Positions 36,701 through 48,700 of a DNA stretch of 64,000 nt are shown here, one piece after another; the first letter of the stretch is position 1; each line of letters starts with the position of its first letter. Origin of the DNA: Symsagittifera roscoffensis (Eukaryota; Xenacoelomorpha; Acoela; Convolutidae); NCBI RefSeq assembly GCF_963678635.1, contig NC_087065.1, positions 59,918,754-59,982,753 on the forward strand. Direction: 5' to 3'. A model generated the notes under the pieces. It was not told the DNA's origin and did not search any database. It saw only the letters and a list, made by a program, of their open reading frames with translations. The translations under genes were made by a program, and so were the position numbers.

Positions 36701-39700
36701 GTTGGCGTTATGTCTACATTGTTATGTTCTTCGTCGTATGTATTTTGTCGTGTTGTTATTTTTGTGTTATATTCCTTTATTTGTGCGTCTAAAAGAATTT
36801 TGTTTATAGATGTAGAAAAGATTCCAAAAAATCCTGCAAAGAGTATGCGTGCTACACTTGCTTGTCGATTGACCTGTGTGTGTATAGCACATGTGTTGTA
36901 GATTCCTTTTAAAAGTGAGAAAAGAAATCCAATAAAGTTAAACATTGCGTATAAAATAGTCAATTTTTCTAAGATGTAGTAGGGCCATCCTAGAAAATCG
37001 AGGATCTCATTTTTGAGTGTAACAAAGCTAAAAATGTTAATTGGTGATATATCTTGGGGACGGTATTTTTCACCGTTTAGATATATATATAATCTTTAAT
37101 GTCTTTAAAATATCCGCTATAGTCTTGCGTGTAGATATCGGCAAATCCTGCGGTTTCTGCAAGTTTGCGTAAATTTTGGTCTATTGATTGTCTTTGTATA
37201 GTGTCCATTTGTGTTAATAATTCTTGGAATTGTTGTGTTCTAATGTGATGTTGAATATCTGATTTTGAATAGATTCCTATTGATTGTAAGTCTATATTTG
37301 GGTTTCGAGCAATAGCGCGAATGCTTTCTGGTGAAAATTTTTTGAGTGATTGCATTAATGTGGGATATGGAGTGAGAAGATAATATTTATTTTCATCAGG
37401 GTTTAGTTGTACTACATTGTGGCTGTTTTCTGATCCACATGGGACTGCGGTATCCCAGAAATAGGTTCTTCGTGAAAGTGTATCCACGAAATGTACTTTA
37501 TTCTTATAAAAGATAGGGATTCTTTTATAACATCGTTTATCTTCAAAAACGTATAGTGGTGATACTTTTTTAGTACAAGTATAAAACCATAAGATGTTTC
37601 CTTCATAGTCTAAAAAATTTGATCTATTTCCAGATAATAAGTATCCTGCATAGGGTATTTTTAATACTGCTAGTGCAAGTGATTGTAATATTTGTGTTCG
37701 TTCTAATTCGCATAGGTGGTGTAGTGTTTCTAATTCGGAGAGTGACATTTCTTGAAAAATTCGGCTAATTGTATAATCTAGTTTCATATCTAAATGAATA
37801 TCATAGTGGATATTACCGAAATATGTAGTATTCATTAGTGATAATTCTTGTAAGCGTGTGCTTCTGGTGTCATGGGGTTTTAGATGTCCACCAGGTTGTC
37901 CGTTGCTTTTTTCAAAATTAACTGGTATATAGGATGTTCCTTCGTTTAGAGGATGACCTGTGGCATATGGGTCGATTTTTACTTTTCCAGTGGTCATGTC
38001 GAATCCTTTTTCGTATTCAACTAATATTTCAGAGTATTGTGTTCTGTGAAGTGGATTCCTGTATTTACATGCAAGTTCTGTTTCTTGATATATTTGGAAA
38101 CGTGTCAATTTGTTTTCTATATTGTCTATGTTTCTAAAATTTGAACTTAGTTTTCGTGATGGATGGACTTGTTCATATGGAATTGATTGTATAAAGTATT
38201 TTTCGTGAAATTTTATCATACGAGCGTGTATTTTTGCTACTTGAAATGTTGTACATGTATCTTCGGGGAACCAAACAATTGTTGCTTGTGTTCTCGTTGT
38301 AGGGTCGCAATAACCTTGATCATTTTTACAAGGTAATCGGATTCCTTGATAGATCATTGTATTATCTGATAAATCTCGTGTTAGTTGTATTTTTTCGAGT
38401 TGTATTTTCCAATCGAAAAACATTATTTCTTGGTATCCTTTATTTTTTGTGTCTGCTTTGCAGTTTGATGGGTCATTTATACCAATGTGTGGTATCCAAT
38501 GTTTATCGTGTAGGTCATAGGTTAATCGTCCGTGTGCGCCGTTATACGGGTATTTTTCGTCTAGTTTTATATGTCCTTGGTGTCTTTCAAGTTGTGATTG
38601 ATGTACGGAGTCTGGAAAAACTTGAAAATTAACTAACTTTCTAGCGGAGTTTTTATTTTGTGTGATGTTTAGTCTAAGTAATTCATTTTTACAATCGTCG
38701 GGATTGAGATGTAAAAGACGTTCTATATTGCTTTGATAGAATGATTCATGGTCAAGTCGGTTTTTGTTTCCATTCGAGACTTGTGAACAATGTACTTTCT
38801 TTTCGGAAAATGTTGCTGTGAATTTATAACCTGTAACTGTTGTTGCTCGGACTTTTGAATAGAGTGTTGCTATTACATCTGTGGTTTCTATAGCTTGTGG
38901 TTCTGTTTCACATTGTGATACTTGATTTATTGCATATTTATGTAGTGTTTTTTGTTCATTTTCTTCGCAATCGTAATGTGTTACTAATAAATCTTGTGGT
39001 CCTGTACGAGGAGAAGGGTTTATATTTTGATTTGAGATTACTAGAAAAAGGAGTTGGAGAAAAATTAATAATTTTAGAATATACATGTGTATGATAATCC
39101 TGAGTATGGATTATAAAATGTAATGTAGCCAATTGTGTTTTTGGTATATCTGTCGTATTTGTATATTACTTCAGTAGTTATAAACGGTGGTGGTAGTGAT
39201 TGAGCTGTTATGTTAGGTGGATTTAATGGGTAGGGATGTTGGGTAATATTGTTTAACTTAACTGTGATTTCAAACTTTAATTGTAAACTGTTTTGTTGGA
39301 GTATTTGAATATTGTGATCACGGATATCGTTGTGAATATCTTGGCGATATTGTAATCTATTAAGTGCCCAGTTATGAAGGCGGTTACTTTCTTGATGTTG
39401 TCCAAATAGTGGTGGAGGTGCTGTGAATGTATTCCAATCTAGTCTTAAAGGGATATTTATTGATGATTGTTCTCGATATCTGGCGTCGAGATTATTTGGA
39501 AAATTTAAGTTAAAGGGTGGTGGTGAAAACTGGCTTATTGATGGTGTTGATGGTAGTGATAATGTTTCTGGAAGTGATGAGGATGTTGTTGTATCCGTAG
39601 AAATATTTATGGGGTCATTGACTAAATTTGGTTCACCTTGTGTAAATGAATGTGTAGTCCAATATGGGAATCGTGATGTTTGGTTTGGGGGGTTAAAGGG

Positions 39701-42700
39701 ATTTTCACGTATTTGTTCAGATGTTGGTGTTGAACCTAAGTAATCTGATGGTAGGCTTGAGGTGCTACGTTGTGAAAGAAGCGTAGGGGTTTCTGGTAAT
39801 ATACCAATGGGGTTTTCTGGAGTGTTTTGTGATGGGGATTGAGGTATATCAAAATGAACTCGGGGAGTTTGAAAATTTCTGTTTCGTCGAGGATGTATAA
39901 TTTGTCTATTTATTTCGACTGTATTTTGGTTTTGACTAGAATTTTTTATTCTACTTAGTTCTTGTGGTAGTGTTGGATATAGGTTATATGTTGGTTCGCT
40001 TAAAGGTGCTTGTCTTTGAACTGGTTCTAGTGGTTCTGATAAACGAGCATGTCGTTCTTCAAAAGTGTATGGATTGTCTTGAAAAGAAATTCGTGTAGAT
40101 GTTTGAGGATTTTGAGTAGTTGAAGGTGGTGTTTGGTTATCTTGGGATGATGTCGGTGAAGACTGATTCTGTGACTGTTGGGTAGCAATTTTTGATGGTT
40201 TTTTGAATTATTACTTTAGTGAGAAATTTTGTGTTTATTATAATATTCTTCCAAAAAAAGAATTAGAAGGATTGTTGCTAGGGCAAATGTGAAGATTGCT
40301 TTCTTTATACATTTACATATTGTCAAAATGAGGGATGATAAAAATGTTATGAAAATTATAAACAATAAAAAAATATCGGTTCTACTGAAAATTGTTCGTA
40401 TCATTTAGACAAGTTATATGACTCGTACCTGTGGATGTAATCAAGGGTTTTGGAAAGTTGGAGGAATAGTTCGAGTATAGTGTAGAAAATTAAAAAAATG
40501 TTACAAAAAATGATTAGGATTATTAGAAAAGATTCAAGTATATCAAAAAGAAATATTATAAAGGTTTCAAGTATTGTAAAAAAATGTTTAAGATTTATGA
40601 GTATTTGAGTAACTGATTGAGAGAAGAGCATTTAAGAAATGATCTCTTGGTCGAATATTTTTTGCTGTTTGAGGCGATTTTCTAGTGTGGTCGGATTATT
40701 TATTAGTTTTTTGACAAGTGGGTTGAGTTTTGTAAAAAATTGTTGGGGGCAATTTTCATGGTGACTGGGAGGTCGTCTTTTTCTTTATTTTTGTTTGTCA
40801 AATGATCCGGGGTATGGTGAGATTTTTATACTTTAGGCTAATTAAAATGTTCATTTTGTTACTTTAGGCTAAGTTAACAAATTTGCTTTGGGGGTATTCG
40901 TGGTCTGAGTTTGGGAAATATTGTTGATCTTTGGGTTATTAGATAAGGGAGGGGTACGGTATTATGGTGATATTTATTTTAGTTGTCAAGTTGGAGTGGT
41001 TTGCTTATTTTTGACCTGGAGGTCGTAAAGTTATAGTTATAGATGTGCCTGGAGTTCTATATGATTCGTCTAATTGGTCTTAGTTTGAGTTAGAGAAAGT
41101 GACGGATTGGATGAATCCTATTGGTCTATTTTGAACTAGAATTATTACGTACTTGTCAGCATGTTATTTTGAAAAATGTAAATGAAAAATGTTTCGGAGG
41201 TTTCAAGATTGTGAAGCAAATGTTTAAATTACTTTTGAAATTCTACTTTCTTTAAAATTTTAGATTGGGGGATGAATATTTTATAGTTTTTACGTGGTTG
41301 ATTTCGGAGTCTTGTTGTTTTTCTATTTTCTGATTTGTCGATTTGTTCTTGGGGTATTATTTGTTCGGTCATTTTTCTATTTTTTCTTTGTTTTGGAGAT
41401 TCTTTATGGTTTTGTGTATTGTTTTTGGTGGCGATTGGTTTTGTGTTTTGATTTTCGGTGGGGTTATCATTTTGTTCTGTGTTTTTCAGATGTGGTTCAT
41501 TTTGAATGATTTTTAATCCTGTGAAAGAATATAATTGAGTTAATTCGCGGAGTGCGTATTCTTTTGGGTAATAAGGTAATAGGTTGTTTCGATGTTGAAC
41601 GATTTCTTTTTTGTTTGAGTCGGTAATTTTATATGTGACATCAGTGGGTTTTGCAATTATTTGGTATGGTCCTTTTCGAAGGGGTTGTAATTTTTTAGAA
41701 ATTCCTTTTTGAGTATTAAAATTAGGTATTAAAACAAATGTTCCAATTTTTAAATCGGAGGCTGGTGTAAAACGTGAATTGATTTGTTCATTAATGTTTT
41801 GTCTTTGTAATAACTTTTTTGTTATTTTTTGATAAATTTCATTGTGTTTTTTATCTCTGTTTAAAATCCATTCGGTGTGTGTACCGGAGGCTAGTTTAAG
41901 AGTTTGTGGGTGATGAAAATGATCTTCATCGTGTGTATGTAAAGGTAGGTTATAACAAATTGAGTCTTTATTTGGTTGACAATAACCTTGTGCGTTTTTA
42001 TGAGAATTTGCTGTAAACATTATTGGTTTGCGTGGCTTTTGGTTAAAAACCATTTCGTATGGTGACATTCCTAAAGTTGTCGTAATTTGTGAATTATACG
42101 CTAAGGGAAATAATTTTACATCTGCTGACCATTCGGTATATTTTGTATCATTTCCGTTGATGATACATCTAAGATATTCTTGTAATGAACGGTTCATACC
42201 TTCGACTAAGCCGTTTGTCCAAGGTGCATGAGATGTACGTGGTTTGTGTTTAATGTTATATAAATGACATAGTGTGATAATTTCATTATTTATGAATTCT
42301 GTACCGTTGTCTGTAACTAAAATTTCTGGTAGTCCGAATTTTGCTATCCAGTGTTCATAGAGTGTTGTGTAAGCGTAATAAGCGTTACAATGTGGTACTG
42401 GGTTAAGTGCTACATAATGTGTAAATGCGTCAACAATTACCATAATGTAGGAGTTTCCTTCTGATGAGGGTGAAATTGGTCCTTTAGTATCAAATGAGAT
42501 ACGATGATTAAAGTACAAACTTTGTCCTTTAAAATCTTGTTTTTGTGCTATTTGTTTTTGATTTGGGTAAGGTTTATTTAGTTGACATACTATACAGTCA
42601 TTGCATAGTACTTTTATCCAAATTGGTGCATTTGGGAAATAAAAGTTTTGTATAAAATTTGAATATGTTTTTTCTGATCCAGAGTGTCCTTTAATATTTT

Positions 42701-45700
42701 GTGTATGTGAAATATTAAAAGCTATAAGAATCATACTTAAAGGGAGACATGGAACTGTAGATTCATTCAGGTTATACTCTAAAAGGTCTGTATTTTCGTT
42801 AATTGTTGTGTTGTTAAATTTGCGAAAGTATCGGAGGAGTGTTTTGTTTCCTAGAATGGTTGAATCTGCTTTGATAGGTTTAGTTTTATATTTGTGCCAT
42901 GATTTCAGTTGTCGAATTACTGGGTCAAGGTTTTGATATTGTTTCAGTGTTGAAATTGTAATTATTTCTGTTGGGGGGAGAAAAATGTTTTCGATTTCTA
43001 ATTTAGATAAGGGTATTGTATCAAGTGGGTCGTGAAGGTCAAAAACTTGATTTATTGTGTATTTTGAATCATTTGTTTGTGGTCCTGATAAATTTATTTT
43101 ATCAGTTAAATCTTCTTTTTCAATTAGTGGAAAATGGTCTTTCTTAGGCAGGTGTTGTTTTGTTCGTTTTTGTTGGGTGTTATTTTTTATCCATTGAGAA
43201 TATGTGATTGGTTTGAAAGTTGATGTTCCAAGTAAATCAACTTCATAATGATTATTTTGACAATCTAAATAAAGTGGGAAATGTTGTAAATTATTTATTT
43301 GTGATTGTTCAATATCAGTTTTTACTGCATATTTGCATTCCAATCGGGGTGATGTTTCGTTTTCTGCAAGGTAGAATTTTATGTTTTTGGGTATTTCAAC
43401 TGTTGTTTTTCGTGTAAGTAATTCAGGTGGTGTATTTCGACTTAAGGTGTCTGGTAATGCAAGATTTTTTCCTGCAGTCCAAACTATATGTAAGTTTGGA
43501 AATTTCATTAGAATTAGTTGAAATCTGTAAACTCGGTGGTTTGGGTTAGATTTTTGTGTAAAGAGAAAGATGATTGGTTTATGGTCTGTGAATAGAACTG
43601 TTGGATGTTTTGATACAAGTATCAGAAATTCATATTCTGTCAGTGTATATATTATGGCTGTACATTCTCTCATTAGAGTTGAGAGTCGTAGCTCTGCTTG
43701 AGTGAATAATCGAGAATTTGCTGATATGAGGTTCATTTTATTTGTACCATTATGTGATTGTAATAGTGCTGCACCGATGCCAAAGTTCGAAGCATCGCAC
43801 ATTGCATAAAATGGTTGATTTGAATCTGGAATTGTGTTTGAAATTTGTTCAGTTAAAAGTTTCTTTATTTCTTCAAATCGTGTTTGATGTTCTGTGTTCC
43901 ATTCAAAATTATTTTGTTGTCTAAGGATGTTATAAAATGGTCGTAGATATAATTGCATTTTATAAACATATTTACTTAAAAAGTTTAACATTCCAAGAAA
44001 TTCTTGGATTTTCTTTTTATTTGTTGGTGGTTGAAGTTTTTGAATAGCGTCAATGCGTGATTTCAATGGAGTGATTGTTTTTCTTTCTATATTATGTCCT
44101 AAGAATTTAACTCTTGTCAAAAAGAAGTGTGATTTATCGGGGGCGGCCTTCAGATTTTCGTTCTGAAGTATTTGGTGATATTTTTCTAAAACATTGAACA
44201 TTTCGTCTTTTGTTTGTGATTGCATAAAAACATCGTCTAAATAGGTGATTGCGTTTTTCTTGAGTATCAGTGGTCTAAAAATTTTGCTCATAAAAGCTGA
44301 AAATGCTGCTGGTCCTATGGATATTCCATAGAATAAGCGGTTGAATTCATATTGTTGGTTTCCGATAACAAATTGTGTTAAACGTCGTGATTGTTCATCT
44401 AGTGGCATTTGATTGTATGCACTATTCATATCGGCGGTTGTAAAGTATTTGCCGTTTATTTTTGTTAAAATAACTTGTATTGGTTCAATGGGCCAATTAC
44501 ATTTTGATTCATCTATGAGTGAATTGAGGTATCTAGCGTCGAGAACGATTTTTAATGATTCTCCTTTAGCTAGAATGATAACGGGGTTGATAAATGTGTT
44601 GCCTTTTGGTTGTTCTTCTTTATTAACTGGTGATATAATGTTGTATTGTTCTAAAATGTCGAGTAATCTGTTTACTTTATCATGTAAGTGAATTGGTACT
44701 TTACTTGCTCTCTGTTTTTTGAAAACTGCGTCTGGTTTTAACGGGAGATGTAGTGATGAACTGATTTTTCCAACATCGAATTTTGATGTTGCATAGACTG
44801 ATGAATATTTAATTAGCTGTTTGGCTAATTTTTCGAATTCGTCTTGTGTTATTTGTGAATGTTGGAAATTAAACATTGTTAAAAATTTTTGTTGGTCCTC
44901 TGTGTAGTTACTTATGTTGAATGTAGGTTTGAAATATGGAGTTTTTGTGAAATAATCCGTATTTCTGTTTTCGTTACTTATTATATTATTTATAGATAAT
45001 TCTTCATTAAGAATTGTAGATTGGCAAATATCTAGTAATTGGAGTATATTATTTACGCGATAGGCTTTTTCGTGTATTGGTGATATTGTAGCGTTGGTTT
45101 CACAATATCCTAAAAGTCCTAAGGGTAATGTTACTTGGTAAGGTGTGTTGTTATAGACATGTAAGGAAATGATATCGGAATTCGAATTTTTCAAATATTT
45201 TATGGATGAGATTGTGATTTTGAAAAATTTGTGAATAGGTTTGAATTCAAATTCTGACATATAAAATTTTTGTTTGTTTTGTTCTTTATCATATTGGTGA
45301 ACTTGTTTGATTGAAAAATTATAGATATTTCCTGATAGTGGTTTCAAGTGTTTTCTTTGTTGGTTAAATATCGGGTAGAATTTTGAAAAGAATGGTGGTT
45401 GTTTATTTAATCTTTGAAAAAATGTTAAGGATGTTTCTTTTGCTTTTGTATATTTATCTTTGATTAATATTTTACTATTTAGTATGTTAATTGTTGGTAT
45501 ATACTTCGAAATAAATGGTATTCCAATGATATTATATTTAATGTCAGTGATATGGAATATTTGTTTAAATGGCTTATTTAAAATTTTGCTTTGTTCCATT
45601 GTTCTGGTGGGGAGGAGAAATAATTGGATTTTTCCGTAGTTTATCAATGTTGATCCTTGTGCTGTTGATAGTTTGCTGGAGGTTTCAAGAGGTGTTAGCT

Positions 45701-48700
45701 TTGGGTGTAAGGTTTTTATTTCATTCCATGTGGGGATGTTTATTATGTTTGATTCTGCTCCTGAATCAATTAAAAAATCTATTTCAAGGTCTGGTGGTTG
45801 AAATTCTTTATTTCTTGGGCTTTCTAAGAGAAATGGTATTGTCCAAATTTTTTCTTTGGGTTGTTCTTTTTGTATATTTTGATAAATGTGGTTTGTATTC
45901 AAGCATTTTGTTTTGGTATTTTTATTGGTTTGATTTGTAGTGTTAATCTCATTTGTTTCTTGCGTCGTTGGTGTGGAATTTATGGGTGTAGTGTAATAAT
46001 TTTGAAGAAATTCTGATTGATTTTCATATATGTGTGATGAAAAGGGTTGTTCATATATGACAGATTCATAGTCATTTTCGACTTTTATCATATTGATAGA
46101 AAGAGTGTTTTCAGTATCACTTTCTGAATCTGATGATGTACAGTTTATTTGATTGAGTTGTAACGTATCAGTTACTGTGTCATCAATACCTGGAGGGTCT
46201 GATGTTGTTTCTGGATTAGATTGTACTTGATTGATTTGTCTTTGATGTTTAGGTGTACTACTTCTGTGGCGATTATTAGAATTATTATAGTTATTATTAT
46301 TCCGGTGTGGTGATTGGGAATAATTTCTATAACGATTATTATAACTTGAGTGTCGATTTTGTGAATTATTTCGCGATCTGTTTTGGTAATTATTGTTTGG
46401 TCTGTTATAGTTCGATCTATTATATGAGTTATTCCTTGATTGATTGTTCGGGTAATTCTGGTTTCGGTTGTTTGAATAACTTCTATTTCGATTATAGGAG
46501 TAGTTTCTATTCCTATTGTATGATGAATTTCGTGATTGGTTGTTTGGATAGTAGTTATTTCTTGATTGGGAATTAGATCTAGAAACAAATCGTTGTGTAT
46601 TTGAATGTGATCTGGAGTAGTTATTTCGACTATTTGGTCTATTGTAGTGATTTTGTGATGAATTATGCGTGTTTCTTCGTTCTGGTGATCTTCCTCTATA
46701 ACTTGAGTTATATGGTGATTGATTTCTTGTATAATTTGTATTGTTCGGGAGTGGTTTTCCTGAACTGTTGTTGCTGTAGACTGTTTTGTTCGGTAGGTTT
46801 TGATCTTTTTTCATGTATTGATGGAATGATTTATTTGGTTCTTTATATTTTTGAGGTTTATTTTGATTGTCTTGCTGTTTTTGTCTACATTCGGAAATAC
46901 TATGTCCGTATCGTCGGCAATAATTACACCATTTTTTGAAAGATGGTTTGCCTTTAAAGTTTGGGTTCTTTTCATAAATATTGAGTATTTCAGTGATTTT
47001 TTCAACGAGGTCTGTCTCTGATTCCTGTATATTATTAATATTAGTGGGAGTCGTTTCAATTCTGTTAACGTATTGTAATTTCAGATTTTCCGTTTCTTCT
47101 AGTTTCATCGTGATTTCTGCTTGTTCTAATTTGTCTACTAGTTTTCGAAAATCTAAATCGGGTTCTCGAATTGAAGAAGGATGGGATGCTCTCTTTTTTA
47201 TTGCTATTTTCCTTAATTGTGGTGTTAAGGTCATCATTAAGATTTCTGTCATCTTTGTGTTTTTATAGTCATGTGTATTTAATGAATATGCTTTTCGAAC
47301 TAGTGTTTCGATTCGTACTGCTATTTGCTTGATGGTTTCGTTTGGTAATCTGCGAATTTCATTACATAAAACTCTTTGTTGTTGTTTGTTTCTTTCGGAG
47401 TCAAACATTTTTGAGAATTCCTGTGTAAACCTTTTCCAGTTTGATTTTATTTCTAGAGGTAGTACTGAAAACCATTTTTGGGCTGCGCCATCTAAGGTTG
47501 TTTGTATTAACGCTGTGCGTCGATGTATCCAGTTTTGATGTAGTGGCGTATTAATTGGTTCAGGTCCAATATTTAAAATCAGGTTTGCTGTTACTGCATT
47601 TAAATAATCTTCTACAGAGTATTCAGGATCTGTTCCTGTGAAAACCATTAAAGGTTTGTTTGATGTTATTGATGATCCACCCATAAGGTATGGATTCATT
47701 GTCATTTGTAATGATTCTGCTGCATTTGGCATTTGAGAAAAATTCGAAAGTTGGTTTCTTGTTATTTCATGTTGTTGGAGATAATATGGGAGTGGTATTT
47801 CATTTTGCATTTGTGATGCTTGATACGAGTGTGCAGTCATTGGATTTTGTTGTTGAATTGGTTGAAAAGATTGTGTATTAATTAAATTTTGTTGTTGAAT
47901 TGGTTGTTGATGTTGTGCATCTATTGGTTGTGGAGAAAAATTTCTATGATTTGTACGTGTTCTCTGTATTCCTTGTCTACGATATTCTTGAGTATTTTGT
48001 GCAAATATATCTGGTTGTAAGAAATCATCATCTGAGGATAAATAATCCATTTGATAAGATGTCTGTTTTTTATTTTTATTTTGTTGAAAAAATGGGTAAT
48101 TTTCACTGTGATCCTGTGGAGGATTTGTTTGGAAATTTATTGAATTAGGTTGGGTCATTGGGTTATCCCAATTTCGAGATCTTGTATATTGGTTAAAATT
48201 CCTTTGTGGTTGATTATATGTTTTTGATGGATGTGTATAATTATAATTATGGTCTGTAAAGTTGTTTCTAGTGAATGTTTTGCGTGTTTTTGATGGTATT
48301 GTCATGGGTCTGTATGTTTGGTAATCCATATGTGAATATTTAGGGGCAACCGAAGATTTAACGGTTGATTGTAAGGTTACCTGTGTTTGTGAAGGATTTG
48401 TATTTCTTGGTGTTGTTAAATTTGGGCGTATTGGTGAAATACTTTGTTGTGTAGTTGTTGTGTGTACAATTTCTTCATTTATGAAGTGTGATGGTGTCTG
48501 GATATCTTGTTGAGTAAGATTCCTAGTTCCATTGAGGTTTTCATTGTGTATAACTGTAGAGTTTAAACTATTATTTTGTGTATCGGGCAAAAATGTATTA
48601 TAGTTTAATGGTGTTGCATCAATGGTTAATGGTATTACTTTTACATAATCTCTTATGTAAGATATCGTACTTATTGCTTGACTTGAGATTGATTGTGGGA

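Noticed and set aside
45569-45940. 123-codon + strand hydrophobic ORF
   Set aside because: It is antisense to Gag-Pol, where T-rich complement gives hydrophobic frames. No independent evidence.
46172-46588. 138-codon - strand ORF rich in Ile/Thr
   Set aside because: It is an alternative-frame shadow of the Asn/Arg/Ser-rich repeat region of Gag-Pol.
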